Source: Streptomyces platensis (GTDB lineage Bacteria; Actinomycetota; Actinomycetes; Streptomycetales; Streptomycetaceae). From it: a stretch of DNA of 64,000 nucleotides. The notes beneath the pieces were generated by a model. That model saw only the letters and a list, made by a program, of their open reading frames with translations. It had not been told where the DNA came from and did not search any database. The DNA lies in contig NZ_CP023691.1 of the NCBI RefSeq assembly GCF_008704855.1, positions 1,488,001-1,552,000 on the forward strand, written 5' to 3'. Shown piece after piece: positions 18,327-27,430 of the stretch; positions within the stretch are counted from its first letter, which is position 1, and every line of letters begins with the position of its first letter. The position numbers were made by a program, and so were the translations under genes.

Positions 18327-19694
18327 ATGAGTGCGCGGAAGCGGGAGTGCCGACGCGATGTGTGGGCAGTGGTGGCCGCGGTCGTGCTGATCGCGCTGGC
18401 GGTGGTCATCGGACGACTCCTCAACAGGACCGTTTACGGTTCGGAGGGGGTTCTGCGGCTGGGGTGGCCGCCGCTGTATGCGTGGTGGCTGCCGCATATC
18501 GGCCCGGGGACGCCGGCCGCTCTCGCCGTCGCCGCGCTCGTGGTGGTCTACGGTCCGACGACTGCGCGGCGCCTGTCGTGGCGGGTGCTGGTGCCGGCCG
18601 TCTGGGGCGCGGCAATGGCATGGACGTGGTCGCTGGCGCTCGTGGACGGTTGGGGGCGCGGGATCGCCGAGCGGCTGACCACCGGTCTGGAGTACCTGCG
18701 GTCGGTGAACGGCGTGCACGACGTGCCCGCTTTCCTGCGGGACTTCACGAACCACATCCTGGTGGGCTCGCCGCACATCTGGCCGGCGCATGTGGCCGGT
18801 CACCCGCCCGGCGCACTGCTGACGTTCGTCGGCCTGGACCGTATCGGGTTGGGCGGCGGCGCCTGGGCGGCAGCCTGGTGCATCACCGTCGGGTCGTCGT
18901 TCGCAGCCGCGGTCGTGGTGGCCGTGCGGGCGCTGTGTGGTGAGCAACTGGCCCGGCAAGCAGCGCCGTTCCTGGTGCTGGCCCCGGCGGCGGTGTGGAT
19001 CGGTGTCAGTGCCGACGGCTACTTCGCCGGTGTCTCCGCCTGGGCGGTTGCGCTGCTCGCGCTGGCGGCCACTCGCACCACACGCCTGCCCGGCCTCGCT
19101 GCTCTGGGTGCCGGTCTGCTCGTGGGGCTTGCCTGGTACCTCTCCTACGGCCTGACGGTCCTCGTCGTGCTCGGTGCCGCCGTCCTCCTCCTCGCCCGGT
19201 CAGCCCGCCCCCTTCCGTTGGTGCTCCTGGGAGTGCTGCTGTGGGTGGCGGCCTTCACCGCCGCCGGGTTCTGGTGGCTCGACGGCTACACGACCCTCGT
19301 CGAGCGTTACTACCAGGGCGCCGCCAAGGTACGCCCGTACGGCTACTTCATCTGGGCCAACCTCGCCGCCCAGGTGCTGACAGTGGGCCTGGCCACGGTC
19401 GCGGGTCTGTGCCGAGCCGCCGGACCTCTGCGGCCGGCCGTGCGGGGGATGCGGCGTAGGCCACCGGCCGGGCGTGGTGCGCTGTCGGTGCTGATCGCCG
19501 CGGCGTTGTGCATGATGCTGCTCGCGGATCTGTCCGGAATGAGCAAGGCAGAGACCGAACGGATCTGGCTGACCTTCGCGGTCTGGCTGCTCCCCGCCTG
19601 CGCGCTGCTCCCACGCCGGGCTCATGCTCGGTGGCTGGCCGCACAGGCCGTCCTCGCCCTCCTCGTCAACCATCTGTTGCTGACCGGCTGGTGA
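18327..19694 (+). CDS. Polytopic membrane protein, mannosyltransferase-like
   Basis: 455 residues from the ATG at 18327; GTGs at 18321 and 18267 are in-frame alternatives. About ten to twelve hydrophobic helices are evident, for example VWAVVAAVVLIALAVVIGRL near the start and a late SVLIAAALCMMLLADLSG. A periplasmic-like loop contains GHPPGALLTF and YYQGAAKVRPYGYF. The layout resembles GT-C-type polyprenyl-phosphate-dependent mannosyltransferase-like proteins, though no catalytic motif is certain. It lies divergently beside the glycosyltransferase/epimerase genes and convergent with a methyltransferase, which supports a role in envelope glycan assembly. Confidence 0.65.
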   Translation: MSARKRECRRDVWAVVAAVVLIALAVVIGRLLNRTVYGSEGVLRLGWPPLYAWWLPHIGPGTPAALAVAALVVVYGPTTARRLSWRVLVPAVWGAAMAWTWSLALVDGWGRGIAERLTTGLEYLRSVNGVHDVPAFLRDFTNHILVGSPHIWPAHVAGHPPGALLTFVGLDRIGLGGGAWAAAWCITVGSSFAAAVVVAVRALCGEQLARQAAPFLVLAPAAVWIGVSADGYFAGVSAWAVALLALAATRTTRLPGLAALGAGLLVGLAWYLSYGLTVLVVLGAAVLLLARSARPLPLVLLGVLLWVAAFTAAGFWWLDGYTTLVERYYQGAAKVRPYGYFIWANLAAQVLTVGLATVAGLCRAAGPLRPAVRGMRRRPPAGRGALSVLIAAALCMMLLADLSGMSKAETERIWLTFAVWLLPACALLPRRAHARWLAAQAVLALLVNHLLLTGW

Positions 19695-19764
19695 CCGCCG
19701 CAGGCCTGGGTCCGGGGCCGGGAGCCGCCATCCAGGAACGCAGCGCCCGCTGCTGCGACTTCCC

Positions 19765-20478
19765 TCAGCCTTGAGGCCGCGTGGGTGCCGGGCGAGAGCC
19801 GGCGGACCGCTTCAGTTCGAGGAAGTGACGGTCGCCGACCGACCAGTGTTCGCCCGGCTGCCACCCGGTGGCCGCTGCCGTGCGACGCAACGCGGCCACA
19901 CCGACACGGGCCCAGGGGAAGGGCGTTCCACGGCGGCCACGGCCGTCGTCGAACTGCACATGCAACCGTTCGTGGACGTCATGAGCGGCCGCCTCCACCA
20001 GCAACAGGCCCCCACGGGGAGACACCAGGCTCCCGATCCGCACCAGCAAGGCCGGCGGGTCACCGCCGATCCCGATGTTGCCGTCCATGAGCAACGCCGT
20101 ATTCCAGAGCCCTTCACCAGGAAGTCGTTCGAAGACAGATCGGCACAGCGCCGCGCCTCCGGTGTCGGCGGTCCGCGCGACGGCGGCATGGTTGATGTCG
20201 ATGCCGAGCACGAGGTGGCCGAGCGCCCGGAGGGCGCTGACCAAGCGCCCCGGTCCGCAACCGATGTCGAGGACGGCCCCCTTGCACCGCCGCAGGACGC
20301 TCATGTCGGCGGGGTCCGGAGCGGCACACCAGCGGTCCACCTCTGACGACAGAACTCCACCGTCCATACGGCGTATGTAGAGCGGACCGCGGCCGTCCTG
20401 CAATGCGTGCGCATACGGGTCCTCGTGCCGGGGGCCGGAGCCCAGCGGCTGCTCCGGCGCATGCTCCTCGGTGCTCAC
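19765..20478 (-). CDS. Class I SAM-dependent methyltransferase
   Basis: 237 residues from a GTG at 20478. Motif I is plain (AVLDIGCGPGRLVSAL, about residue 68), followed by an acidic residue at the end of beta-2 (LGIDINHAAV) and motif IV-like GGLLLVEAA. A Rossmann-fold methyltransferase, probably acting on a small molecule. Its start overlaps a small upstream frame by 4 bp (GTGA), suggesting it is the last gene of the operon that begins with the molybdopterin oxidoreductase at 22676. Confidence 0.85.
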   Translation of the reverse strand: MSTEEHAPEQPLGSGPRHEDPYAHALQDGRGPLYIRRMDGGVLSSEVDRWCAAPDPADMSVLRRCKGAVLDIGCGPGRLVSALRALGHLVLGIDINHAAVARTADTGGAALCRSVFERLPGEGLWNTALLMDGNIGIGGDPPALLVRIGSLVSPRGGLLLVEAAAHDVHERLHVQFDDGRGRRGTPFPWARVGVAALRRTAAATGWQPGEHWSVGDRHFLELKRSAGSRPAPTRPQG

Positions 20479-20657
20479 CGGACAGGTGCCTTCGCGTTGA
20501 GGAGCCGATGGTGCTGGGTGGCGCCGGTGGTCTCCGTGGGCATCGGGACGCCCAACAGCAGCCTGGGATCCGGTTCGGTCAGGCCGACGGCCCGGAAGCC
20601 CGGGGCGGGTTGCTCGGCCAGGACGGTCGGTGTGATTCGTTCAGGTGCGCGAGGCAT
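20475..20657 (-). CDS. Small hypothetical frame between two operon genes
   Basis: A 60-codon frame (MPRAPERITPTVLAEQPAPG and onward) fills the gap between the membrane protein (ends 20701) and the methyltransferase, and its TGA overlaps the latter's GTG. No ribosome site is convincing and I recognise no family. It may be a real small gene, a relic of a longer one, or a chance frame in GC-rich DNA. Confidence 0.25.
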   Translation of the reverse strand: MPRAPERITPTVLAEQPAPGFRAVGLTEPDPRLLLGVPMPTETTGATQHHRLLNAKAPVR

Positions 20658-20700
20658 CGGGATTTCCCTATCGGCCCTTTCTCGGAACTGGCGGCCTTGG

Positions 20701-21219
20701 TTACGCCTGGTGTCGGCCGGGCGCCTTGGGAGGGGCTTCGTGCGCTCTCGGCCGGGGCGCATGCGCACGCCACATGGTGACCAGCAAACACACTGCGGAG
20801 GCTGCGAAGAGGGCAGCCGTGATCAGCAGCCAGCGGCCCCAGAACACTTCGGCCGATAGGCCGGTGTACGAGGTGAAGCCCGGGACCCGGTTCAGGATGA
20901 GCGGATACCAGACGAGGAGCAGCAGGAGAGCCACGAAAGCGGGCACGCGGAGGTAGTTGATCCGGCCTGTCAGCGAGTGCGAGCGGTCCGTCGCGTCCCT
21001 GCTGCGCCGGAAGACGCATTGCACCACTCGGTCGGTGACGGTGTAGAGGGGGAGAAAGACCACGTCGTGCAGGAGCGCGGCGCCCACGAACCAGAGGACG
21101 ACCCCGAGCGTGTCTCCCTTCAGCAACCGGAGTCCCGCATAGACGGCCAGGGCGAAGGAGCACAGCACGAGCAAGAGGTGCAGGGGGGATGCGCCGTAGC
21201 GAGTGCGGAAGCCCTTCAT
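20701..21219 (-). CDS. Integral membrane protein of unknown function
   Basis: 172 residues whose ATG overlaps the molybdopterin oxidoreductase stop (21216-21219). About four transmembrane helices: HLLLVLCSFALAVYAGLRLL, VVLWFVGAALLHDVVFLPLY, VPAFVALLLLLVWYPLIL and LLITAALFAASAVCLLVTMW. The tail is basic and proline-rich. Coupling to the oxidoreductase suggests a partner membrane subunit or maturation role, but no cofactor motif is visible. Confidence 0.7.
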   Translation of the reverse strand: MKGFRTRYGASPLHLLLVLCSFALAVYAGLRLLKGDTLGVVLWFVGAALLHDVVFLPLYTVTDRVVQCVFRRSRDATDRSHSLTGRINYLRVPAFVALLLLLVWYPLILNRVPGFTSYTGLSAEVFWGRWLLITAALFAASAVCLLVTMWRAHAPRPRAHEAPPKAPGRHQA

Positions 21220-22676
21220 TGTGCTGCTCCGAAGGTGAGGCGAGTGACCCATTTGGTGTTGTGCACACCGGGGTTGGCCGGGACGATGATCCGCGCCGGA
21301 TAGCCGTGATCCGGGGAGAGGTCCGCGCCATTGACCCGCAGGGCGAGCAGTGACCTGGGGTCACGCACCTGGTTGTCACGCAGATGCGTGGAGCTGAAGG
21401 CTCCTCCGCGCTGGGCAGACTCGACGAACACGCCCGGCGGGCTCTGCCGCAGTCCGACCAGGGCTGCCAGGTCGGCCAGCCGCACACCGCTCCAGTCCAG
21501 ATCGTCGGTGGACCAGCCCTCCACGCAGGCGATCGGCAGGGCTGCCGTGTGCTGCGGCAGCGCCAGAACCTGCGCACGGGTGAAGATCCGCTCCCGGCCG
21601 GGGCCGCGTACGACCAGGCGCCAGGCAGGCCCGATGTCGCGGGCGCGGATGCCTACCTCCGCCGCGGTCTTGTTGATCTGAAAGCCATTGGGGCCAGTTC
21701 CCGGGTCCTGCCCGTGCGGTGCCAGCAGCGCGGTCTTGCGCAGGGCCCCGCCGATGCTCTGCCCGGCCGTCACGACGAGCAGTGCCAGCGAGCCGGCGCC
21801 CACCAGGCCGAGCGCGCCACGCCGTGACATCGTGGGCGGCGCGGGGTCGGGGGTCACCAGGCCGGTGTCATCCGCCGCTTCGGGTGTCGTGCGGGCTGCG
21901 GGGGTACGCAGGACGCTGCGGAAGCGACGGCTGCGCAGCGCCCTTGCCATGGTGGGAATCCGGAAGGCGACATGGACGACGAAGGCGCCGATGAAGACCC
22001 AGGCGCCGTAGAAGTGCAGGGTGTAGAAGGACCCGGGGAAGATGTAGTGGAGCTGGATGTTGAGCACGCCGGTGACGAATTCGAACAGCACCCCGCCCAC
22101 GAGCAGCAGCAACGAGAGCCGCTCCAGCGCATGACTCAGTGAACGCACCGGCGGCCAGGTGAACAGCTTGGGGACGACCGACCAGAGCTTTGCCAGCAGG
22201 ACCGGGATCAGCACGAGGCCCAGCGTCACGTGGATTCCCTGGGTGAGGCGGTAGAGCCAGTACGGGCTGGTCGGCCAGGAGAACAGATAGAAGCCGAGCC
22301 AGCCCTTTTCCGGCGTCTTGTCGTTGCCCGGTGCCAGATTCGGGTTGTACGCGGCGTAGGACAGCAGTCCGGTCACGAACAGCACGGTGATGCCGACCAG
22401 GAGAATCAGCCCGAAAACCGACGTCAGCCACGGCCCCCGCAGCGGACTGCGCCAGAACCCCGGCCGCGTGGGCCCCGGCGGCGGACTGTTCAGCAGTGCG
22501 GCGAGGCGCCGGCGACGACCGGGAGGGGGCTTGGCGGCCCTTTCGGTGGATGGGGCGGCACCAGCGGCCCGTCGATGTGCGGAGCTCCCTCGGGGTGGCG
22601 GGCTGCTGTCGGCCGCCTTGTCAGGCTGTCGCTGCGGCCTGTCACGAGGCTCACCATCACGGTCACTACCCTCCAC
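21216..22676 (-). CDS. Membrane-bound molybdopterin-dependent oxidoreductase fused to a cytochrome b-like domain
   Basis: 486 residues from a GTG at 22676 preceded by a GAGGGG ribosome site; the open frame extends to 22748 without support. A disordered basic N-terminus (about 80 residues) leads into four or five transmembrane helices with histidines spaced as in b-type cytochromes (GIHVTLGLVLIPVLLAKLW; YTLHFYGAWVFIGAFVVHVA). A sixth hydrophobic segment follows SRRGALGLVGAGSLALL, and then a sulfite-oxidase/YedY-like molybdopterin domain (LPIACVEGWSTDDLDWSGVR). That domain contains the conserved cysteine of the molybdenum-ligand motif and a C-terminal PGVHNTKWVTRLTF. It probably transfers electrons between the membrane and an extracytoplasmic substrate. 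First gene of a coupled operon. Confidence 0.82.
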   Translation of the reverse strand: MEGSDRDGEPRDRPQRQPDKAADSSPPPRGSSAHRRAAGAAPSTERAAKPPPGRRRRLAALLNSPPPGPTRPGFWRSPLRGPWLTSVFGLILLVGITVLFVTGLLSYAAYNPNLAPGNDKTPEKGWLGFYLFSWPTSPYWLYRLTQGIHVTLGLVLIPVLLAKLWSVVPKLFTWPPVRSLSHALERLSLLLLVGGVLFEFVTGVLNIQLHYIFPGSFYTLHFYGAWVFIGAFVVHVAFRIPTMARALRSRRFRSVLRTPAARTTPEAADDTGLVTPDPAPPTMSRRGALGLVGAGSLALLVVTAGQSIGGALRKTALLAPHGQDPGTGPNGFQINKTAAEVGIRARDIGPAWRLVVRGPGRERIFTRAQVLALPQHTAALPIACVEGWSTDDLDWSGVRLADLAALVGLRQSPPGVFVESAQRGGAFSSTHLRDNQVRDPRSLLALRVNGADLSPDHGYPARIIVPANPGVHNTKWVTRLTFGAAQ

Positions 22677-22748
22677 ATCGATCCCCTCACGGTGGCCGGT
22701 GCGGCATGATCGCCGCCCAGGACTCACCGTATGCAGCTCGACGCGCAA

Positions 22749-23274
22749 TTCACCCTTTGCCGCACATTACGGAACCCTTTCGGCCCCACGCCGACCTCAC
22801 CCCGGTCCACGACGGACTCCCTCGCACGGCCGCCATCGCGTGCCGGCGCTCGTCCGTGCACCTCGACCCGTCGAACGCTGCCCGATGTACGGCGGCAAAC
22901 ACGTACGGCGGCAAACACGCGCGCCTGCTCCGGCCCGACCAGCAGGTCATCGAGGCCACCTTCGGGGTGCACATGCTCAGCGGATTCCCAGTTCCCCCAG
23001 TACCCGCTGCTGAGTTGGTGCCGGCCTGGCCGGGAAGTACAGGTAGCAGACCCCGCCACTGCCGCCGACGACCTTGCCTTCGGCGTTCTTGCGCTTGGTC
23101 CGCAGCCAGATGTTCTCGAACTGGGAGGCGGGTTCTTATCAGACATCGGACACGATGACAAACATGCAGGTCAACGGCTCGGGCTCGTTCGCCTCGAACG
23201 AGCCCGAGCCGGACCGTGCTGAGTTCGTGCTGACTTCCGCTGCCGCCCCTTCCGGTCCCTTCGGGGGCGTTGTG
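22749..23274. other. Gene-poor stretch with a decayed frame
   Basis: No intact gene. On the minus strand, 22995-23133 reads ENIWLRTKRKNAEGKVVGG, continues to YLYFPARPAP and ends in a stop at 22995-22997, perhaps the C-terminus of a lost protein I cannot name. A strong hairpin lies at 23175-23211. Confidence 0.35.
23175..23211. terminator. Very stable 16-bp hairpin
   Basis: Arms CGGCTCGGGCTCGTTC (23175-23190) and its exact reverse complement (23196-23211) enclose a 5-base loop. There is no T-tract. It lies at the edge of the duplicated excisionase block and could terminate in either direction. Confidence 0.55.
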
Positions 23275-23706
23275 CTGGATCGGTGCTGGCTTCTGGCGCT
23301 GAAGGCCGAACCCTGGACAGCACCGAGACGGACGAGTTGGGCATTCTTCACCGTGCGTCACCCCGACGCCCACACCCGTCTCACGCGCGGGGACACCCGC
23401 CACGACGGGCCCATGAAGGTCATGTGGCGCTATACGGGCCATTTGGCGCGGCCGTGATCCATCCTTATCCTGTCGCACTCCCGACCTACGGAGGTGAGCA
23501 GCGATGGATCAAAAAATGTGGACCGTGCCAGCTCTGGCGAACTTTCTCGGAAAGCCCACCTCCTGGGTTTACGACAATCACGAGAAGCAGGCCATCCCCA
23601 GCTTTCGCGTGGGCCAACAACTGCGGTTCTGGCCCAGCGAGATCAAGACCTGGCTGGAAGGAAATTGCCGCGAACAGGAGGTCGCATGAACGTCAAGTAC
23701 AAGGAG
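23275..23706 (+). repeat. Direct repeat copy 1 (excisionase block)
   Basis: About 430 bp running from CTGGATCGGTGC to AAGGAG, nearly identical to 25172-25599. The copies include an upstream non-coding part, a strong ribosome site and a complete 61-codon excisionase-like gene. Homology ends abruptly at AAGGAG in both, after which the flanks differ. The two copies bracket CRISPR array 1. Confidence 0.85.
23504..23689 (+). CDS. Excisionase/AlpA-like helix-turn-helix protein (copy 1)
   Basis: 61 residues starting [20 protein letters not shown], with a strong GGAGGTGAG ribosome site. The winged-HTH pattern ([11 protein letters not shown], then VYDNHEKQ, then [17 protein letters not shown]) is that of excisionases and small MerR/AlpA-like DNA-binding proteins of integrative elements, which normally bend attachment-site DNA next to an integrase. 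No integrase gene follows; the stop overlaps an ATG of a short unrelated tail (23686-23748). It differs from copy 2 at four residues, so both have been kept or duplicated recently. Confidence 0.75.
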   Translation: MDQKMWTVPALANFLGKPTSWVYDNHEKQAIPSFRVGQQLRFWPSEIKTWLEGNCREQEVA

Positions 23707-23748
23707 ACGGCGCGCGGCGGGCTGGCGGTGAACATCATCGAGTGCTGA
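23686..23748 (+). pseudogene. Twenty-codon tail resembling the C-terminus of L-serine ammonia-lyase
   Basis: Overlaps the excisionase stop (ATGA) and encodes [20 protein letters not shown] before a TGA. From memory this matches the extreme C-terminus of the iron-sulfur L-serine dehydratase (sdaA) of actinobacteria (KYKETxRGGLAVN). If so, it is either a fragment of sdaA captured by recombination or the attachment-site end of that gene. It cannot be functional alone. Confidence 0.4.
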
Positions 23749-23788
23749 GGTTGTGGGCCATGACCAGCGCGTTCGTGTCTTTCAGCAT

Positions 23789-23875
23789 GGTCAGGGCCTT
23801 CCCTGCTTACCCGGCGGAAGGTCCCCGGAATGTCCCTGGGACAGGCTTGAAAGTCCCCGAAAAGTCCCCGGGATG
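23789..23875 (+). repeat. Block with GTCCCxGxAA-type iterated motifs (copy 1)
   Basis: Starts GTCAGGGCCTTCCCTGCTTA and contains repeated GTCCC(C/T)GGAA and GTCCCCGAAAA motifs. A diverged copy lies at 25898-25980. It sits just upstream of CRISPR leader I copy 1 here, and upstream of the STAND pseudogene/array 2 segment in the second copy. Confidence 0.5.
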
Positions 23876-23916
23876 CCCCCGGCCGGCGAGGGCCTCAAGG
23901 GAAGCCATCCACTTAT

Positions 23917-24252
23917 TGCGGTAGGCGGAGCAGCTCCCAGGCAACACCTCCATCAGCCCGGCTGCAGAGGGCCCACCGTCGGCGGGCGCCAAGCCGAATC
24001 GGGCATCGCGCCCCCATGGCGCCAGCTCCATCCCGGCAAGAGCCGTCGTGACGGGTCGAGAGAGAGCCCAGTATTAGCCTGGGGACACAGACATCACATG
24101 TACGACGCCGGAGCAGTACCCCAGGCCACAATGGCTCCGCGGACCACTGCCGCCCCGCCGGACCCGCAACCCACTCGAAGGCCACTATGTCCGAATCGCT
24201 GAAACTAAGTAAAAACAACTCACCGTCTTCCTGAAACCGCAGATCACGACCT
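23917..24252 (+). promoter_or_regulatory. CRISPR leader type I, long copy, before array 1
   Basis: About 335 bp closely matching 31346-31695, with its last roughly 165 bp also matching 27405-27570. The array-proximal end contains GTCCGAATCGCTGAAACTAA and a short A-rich stretch, and reaches the first repeat after CACGACCT. Because it recurs directly in front of three arrays and nowhere else, I take it as the transcription/adaptation leader. The arrays therefore read left to right. Confidence 0.75.
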
Positions 24253-24824
24253 GTGGTCCCCGCGCGTGCGGGGTTGGTCCCAAAGTGATCCTCACTCACC
24301 TGCCTTTCAAGGTGTGGTCCCCGCGCGTGCGGGGTTGGTCCCATCACGCTCACCATGGACGTGTGGCCTCACGACTGCTCCCCGCACCCGCGGGGTTGGT
24401 CCCGGGCGCTCGTCCACCCCGGAGTCCATGCCCCAGTGGTCCCCGCGCCCGCGGGGTTGGTCCCCATGAGGGAAATGGTGTGTGGGGGTGGGATGCTCTG
24501 CTCCCCGCGCGTGCGGGGTTGGTCCCGCCCAGCCGGTTTGATTGATGTCCCACCGGTAGTGGTCCCCGCGCATGCGGGGTTGGTCCCGGTGGACCGGGGT
24601 CACGGTGGCTGGTGACGAGGTGGCCCCCGCTCATGCGGGGTTGGTCCCCGCCGCAACCGCCGGCCGGAGGGCATGACGGACTGTTCCCCGCACCCGCGGG
24701 GTTGGCCCCTTCTTGATGCGGTTCGCCACCCGGGACAGCGTCTGCTCCCCGCACCCGCGGGGTTGGTCCCCGCCGCCCGGATACGTGGTCTGGCCCCCTG
24801 CTCCCGCACCCGCGGGGTTGGTCC
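24253..24824 (+). CRISPR. CRISPR array 1 (10 repeats)
   Basis: Type I-E spacing: 29-nt repeats with 32-33-nt spacers, starting at 24253, 24314, 24375, 24436, 24498, 24559, 24620, 24681, 24742 and a shortened last unit at 24798. Repeats share the palindromic core CCCC-N-GGGG and end GGTTGGTCCC. Both alleles are mixed: cores CCCCGCGCGTGCGGGG, CCCCGCACCCGCGGGG and CCCCGCGCATGCGGGG. The last unit has lost bases, which marks the leader-distal end. Preceded by the long type I leader. Confidence 0.95.
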
Positions 24825-25171
24825 GTCGTACCCGATGGACTCCTCAGCAGCCCGAAGAATCTTCCGACCCACCCGCCTCGGCAGCCCTGTTGCTGGATAC
24901 GCATCGCTACCTCAGCGGCCGCAGCCGCGCCGACGATGATCGACGCTTTGCCACGCTGCGCCGTCATGGTCCATTCGGGAGACCTCCGACGGCGCAATTC
25001 GGAGCCACGGGCACTCAAGGCCCACCTCGCGCCGTAGCCAAATCGTCCAACCGAGCCCACATTTGTCGTGGCCGGAAATTCGAGCTACAACATCACCCCC
25101 GGCGGGAAGACCCGCCAGGCATGCTCGAAGTGATTGGTGCGGTTTTGGCGACGGTCGTGGACAAGGGAGCC
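24825..25171. other. Gene-free stretch between array 1 and the second excisionase block
   Basis: About 350 bp without a convincing gene. Short frames occur on both strands (for example LLLDTHRYLSGRSRADDDRR on the plus strand), but I recognise none. Confidence 0.35.
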
Positions 25172-25599
25172 CTGGATCGGTGCTGGCTTCTGGCGCTGAA
25201 GGCCGAACCCTGGACAGCACCGAGACGGACGAGATGCGCCTTCTTCACTGTGCGTCACCCCGACGCTCACACAGTCTCACGCACAGACGCCCGCACGACG
25301 GGCCCATGAAGGTCAAGTGGCGCTGTACGGGCCATTTGGTGCGGCCGTGATCCATCCTTATCCTGTCGCACTCCCAACCTATGGAGGTGAGCAGCGATGG
25401 ATCAAAAAATGTGGACCGTGCCGGCTCTGGCGAACTTTCTCGGAAAGCCCACCTCCTGGGTTTACGACAATCACGAGAAGCAGGCCATCCCCAGCTTCCG
25501 TGTGGGCCAACAGCTGCGGTTCTGGCCCAACGAGGTCATGACCTGGCTGGAAGGAAATTGCCGCGAACAGGGGGTTGCATGAACGTCAAGTACAAGGAG
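25172..25599 (+). repeat. Direct repeat copy 2 (excisionase block)
   Basis: Second copy of the block at 23275-23706, with scattered substitutions and short indels in the non-coding part and high identity over the coding part. It ends at the same AAGGAG, after which the sequence diverges from copy 1. Confidence 0.85.
25397..25582 (+). CDS. Excisionase/AlpA-like helix-turn-helix protein (copy 2)
   Basis: 61 residues, differing from the copy at 23504 only near the C-terminus ([20 protein letters not shown] against [20 protein letters not shown]). It has the same ribosome site and the same overlapping downstream ATG. No integrase gene accompanies it. The pair looks like residue of one integrative element duplicated around CRISPR array 1. 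Confidence 0.75.
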   Translation: MDQKMWTVPALANFLGKPTSWVYDNHEKQAIPSFRVGQQLRFWPNEVMTWLEGNCREQGVA

Positions 25600-25689
25600 C
25601 CCCTGTACGCCGCTCCCCCGCTGCTCGCCCGGATGGTCGACGCGGGCCGGCTGGGGCGGAAGTCCGGGTCGGGGTTCTACTCGTACTAG
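25579..25689 (+). pseudogene. Tail resembling the C-terminus of 3-hydroxybutyryl-CoA dehydrogenase
   Basis: Overlaps the excisionase stop and begins with the same MNVKYKE as copy 1, but then continues PLYAAPPLLARMVDAGRLGR and ends GFYSY. This matches the usual last 30 residues of 3-hydroxybutyryl-CoA dehydrogenase. The junction falls exactly at the shared AAGGAG, so two unrelated gene ends have been joined to the same excisionase copy by recombination at a few shared bases. Confidence 0.5.
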
Positions 25690-25984
25690 GGGAAGGTAAC
25701 GACGCCGTCAACTGGCGCTGCTTCAGGGTGAGTTCACCTGGAGCAGCGCCAACAGTAGGGCTGCCCTCGGGTGGATTCCCACGACGGCCGCCAGCCCCTC
25801 AGTCGCACATCGCCGCCTGGCGCACGGGTCACAGCACCGGCGAGCGTCATCGACCAACAAAAATCTGTCCTGACCTGGGGTTTTGACCTTTCGAAGCTGT
25901 CAGGGCCTTTCCGGCTTACTCAGCAGAATGTCCCTGGAAAGTCCCTGAGACAGAGCGGAAAGTCCCTGAAAAATCCCTGGACCC

Positions 25985-27430
25985 GTCGAAGGCGGCGCTG
26001 AACACGAGGGTGGGTCCGTCGTCGCCGAGTGGCAGACAGGTGACCGCTGTGATCGGAACTGTGTGGAGGCGGTGGCTCCGGGGGGGTGGGGAGTAGGCGG
26101 TCAGGGACCAGACATGGACGGCTCCGCTGGTGTCCCCGACGGGGATCAGAGGCGACCCGGAACAGGAGCCCAGGGCAGTGGGCCGCGAGCCTCCGGCGGA
26201 TGGGAGCGCCTGGGTGTGGTGGGCAACGATGTGTCCGAGCAACGTGGCGGCTGCCCCGTCCTCGTCGAAGGTGACGGCGTGCGGGACTCCGTCGTCGTCG
26301 AGAACCAGTAGGGCGTCGGAGTCGGTCCCGACGATGCCTGCGGGGCGCACCGGCAATGCCGGCGGGATGCTCGTGTGCCGCCCTGTTCCGCGGTCGTAAA
26401 GATGGAGTCGGCCCAGGGGGTCAGAGACCAGTAGCTGGCCGTTGTCTCCCGAAAGCTGGCAATGTGCGATGACCGGCACGTCGTGTTATGCCCAGGTGGC
26501 AGTCCAGTGATGCTGTTCGGCAAGGGGCTGGAGGTATGCGGCGAGACGGTCGTTTTCACCGAGGGCAGCAGCGTGCAGGAGAGCCGCCCGCTACAGGTGG
26601 CTGTGCTCGGTCGCGGTGAGCTGCGGCGCTGCCCGGCGCCAGATGCAGCGCGCTCCGCCAGGCAGCCGGAGCCGTTCGTCCTCCATCGCGGCCGTGATGG
26701 CGTGAGCTGGCCCGTAGACGAGAAAGCCGGGGTCGGCCAGCAGACGCTCGGCCTCCGCGGTCAGCTGACCGCCGGTCTCATGCAGCGCTCGATCGAGCAC
26801 GCGCCGGCGGATGTCGTCCGGAGCCTGCGCCCAGTCAGGGCGGCCGACGGCGGTGTGCGGAACGGCCGCCATGAGACCTGCGAAAGTGGTGGTCTCGGCG
26901 CCGGCCAGTTCGTGAGCGTCGTCAGGGTGCCCCTCGATGACTTCGGCAGAATGATCAGCGAGCAGCCCCGAATCGCCGACCTCGATCACGGCCCGGATGT
27001 GAGGAAACGCGAGGAGAGGCCCGAGGAACGCAGTGACGAGCGTCGTCGGATCGGCCTGCGCGAGGTCGGCGAAGCCGCGTCCGGCTCGGTGCAGGTCGGG
27101 AACGAGAAGGAGGGTTGGCCGCTGGTTGGAGACGACCTGGTTCAACAGGCGGTCCAGGGGAAGTGGCCCATAGCCCAGCTGACGGCCGAGGTCCCAGGCG
27201 AACGTATCCGCGGTCAGCCCATCGGCGGGGATGGTGGCGTGGACCGTCGTGCGGGGGTGGCCAGCGGCAGCTGCTCCCGCCAGAAACCACGCCAACAGAA
27301 GGCTTTTGCCGGTGCTTTGACCGCCGCGCACCAGGCGCAACCGCGGCCGGTCTCCGTCCACGTCGACGACCCAGTCGAACAGCTGCTGCCGGCCGGGCAC
27401 CCCCACATGTACCAGCGGTACGACGCTGGA
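25985..27430 (-). pseudogene. STAND-type P-loop ATPase with WD40-like C-terminus, inactivated by two nonsense codons
   Basis: Reading right to left, one frame first encodes an ATPase with Walker A VRGGQSTGKSLLLAW (about 27290-27335) and helical LGRQLGYGPLPLDRLLNQVV, up to a TAG at about 26593. In the same frame it continues RAALLHAAALGENDRLAAYL to a TAA near 26488, and then a WD40-like part (GQLLVSDPLGRLHLYDRGTG; GDTSGAVHVWSLTAYS). The frame is preserved across both stops, so the damage is two point mutations. N- and C-termini are also replaced: the right end by CRISPR leader I of array 2, the left end by the GTCCC-motif block. In life it would be a NACHT/STAND regulator or defence ATPase. 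Confidence 0.65.
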
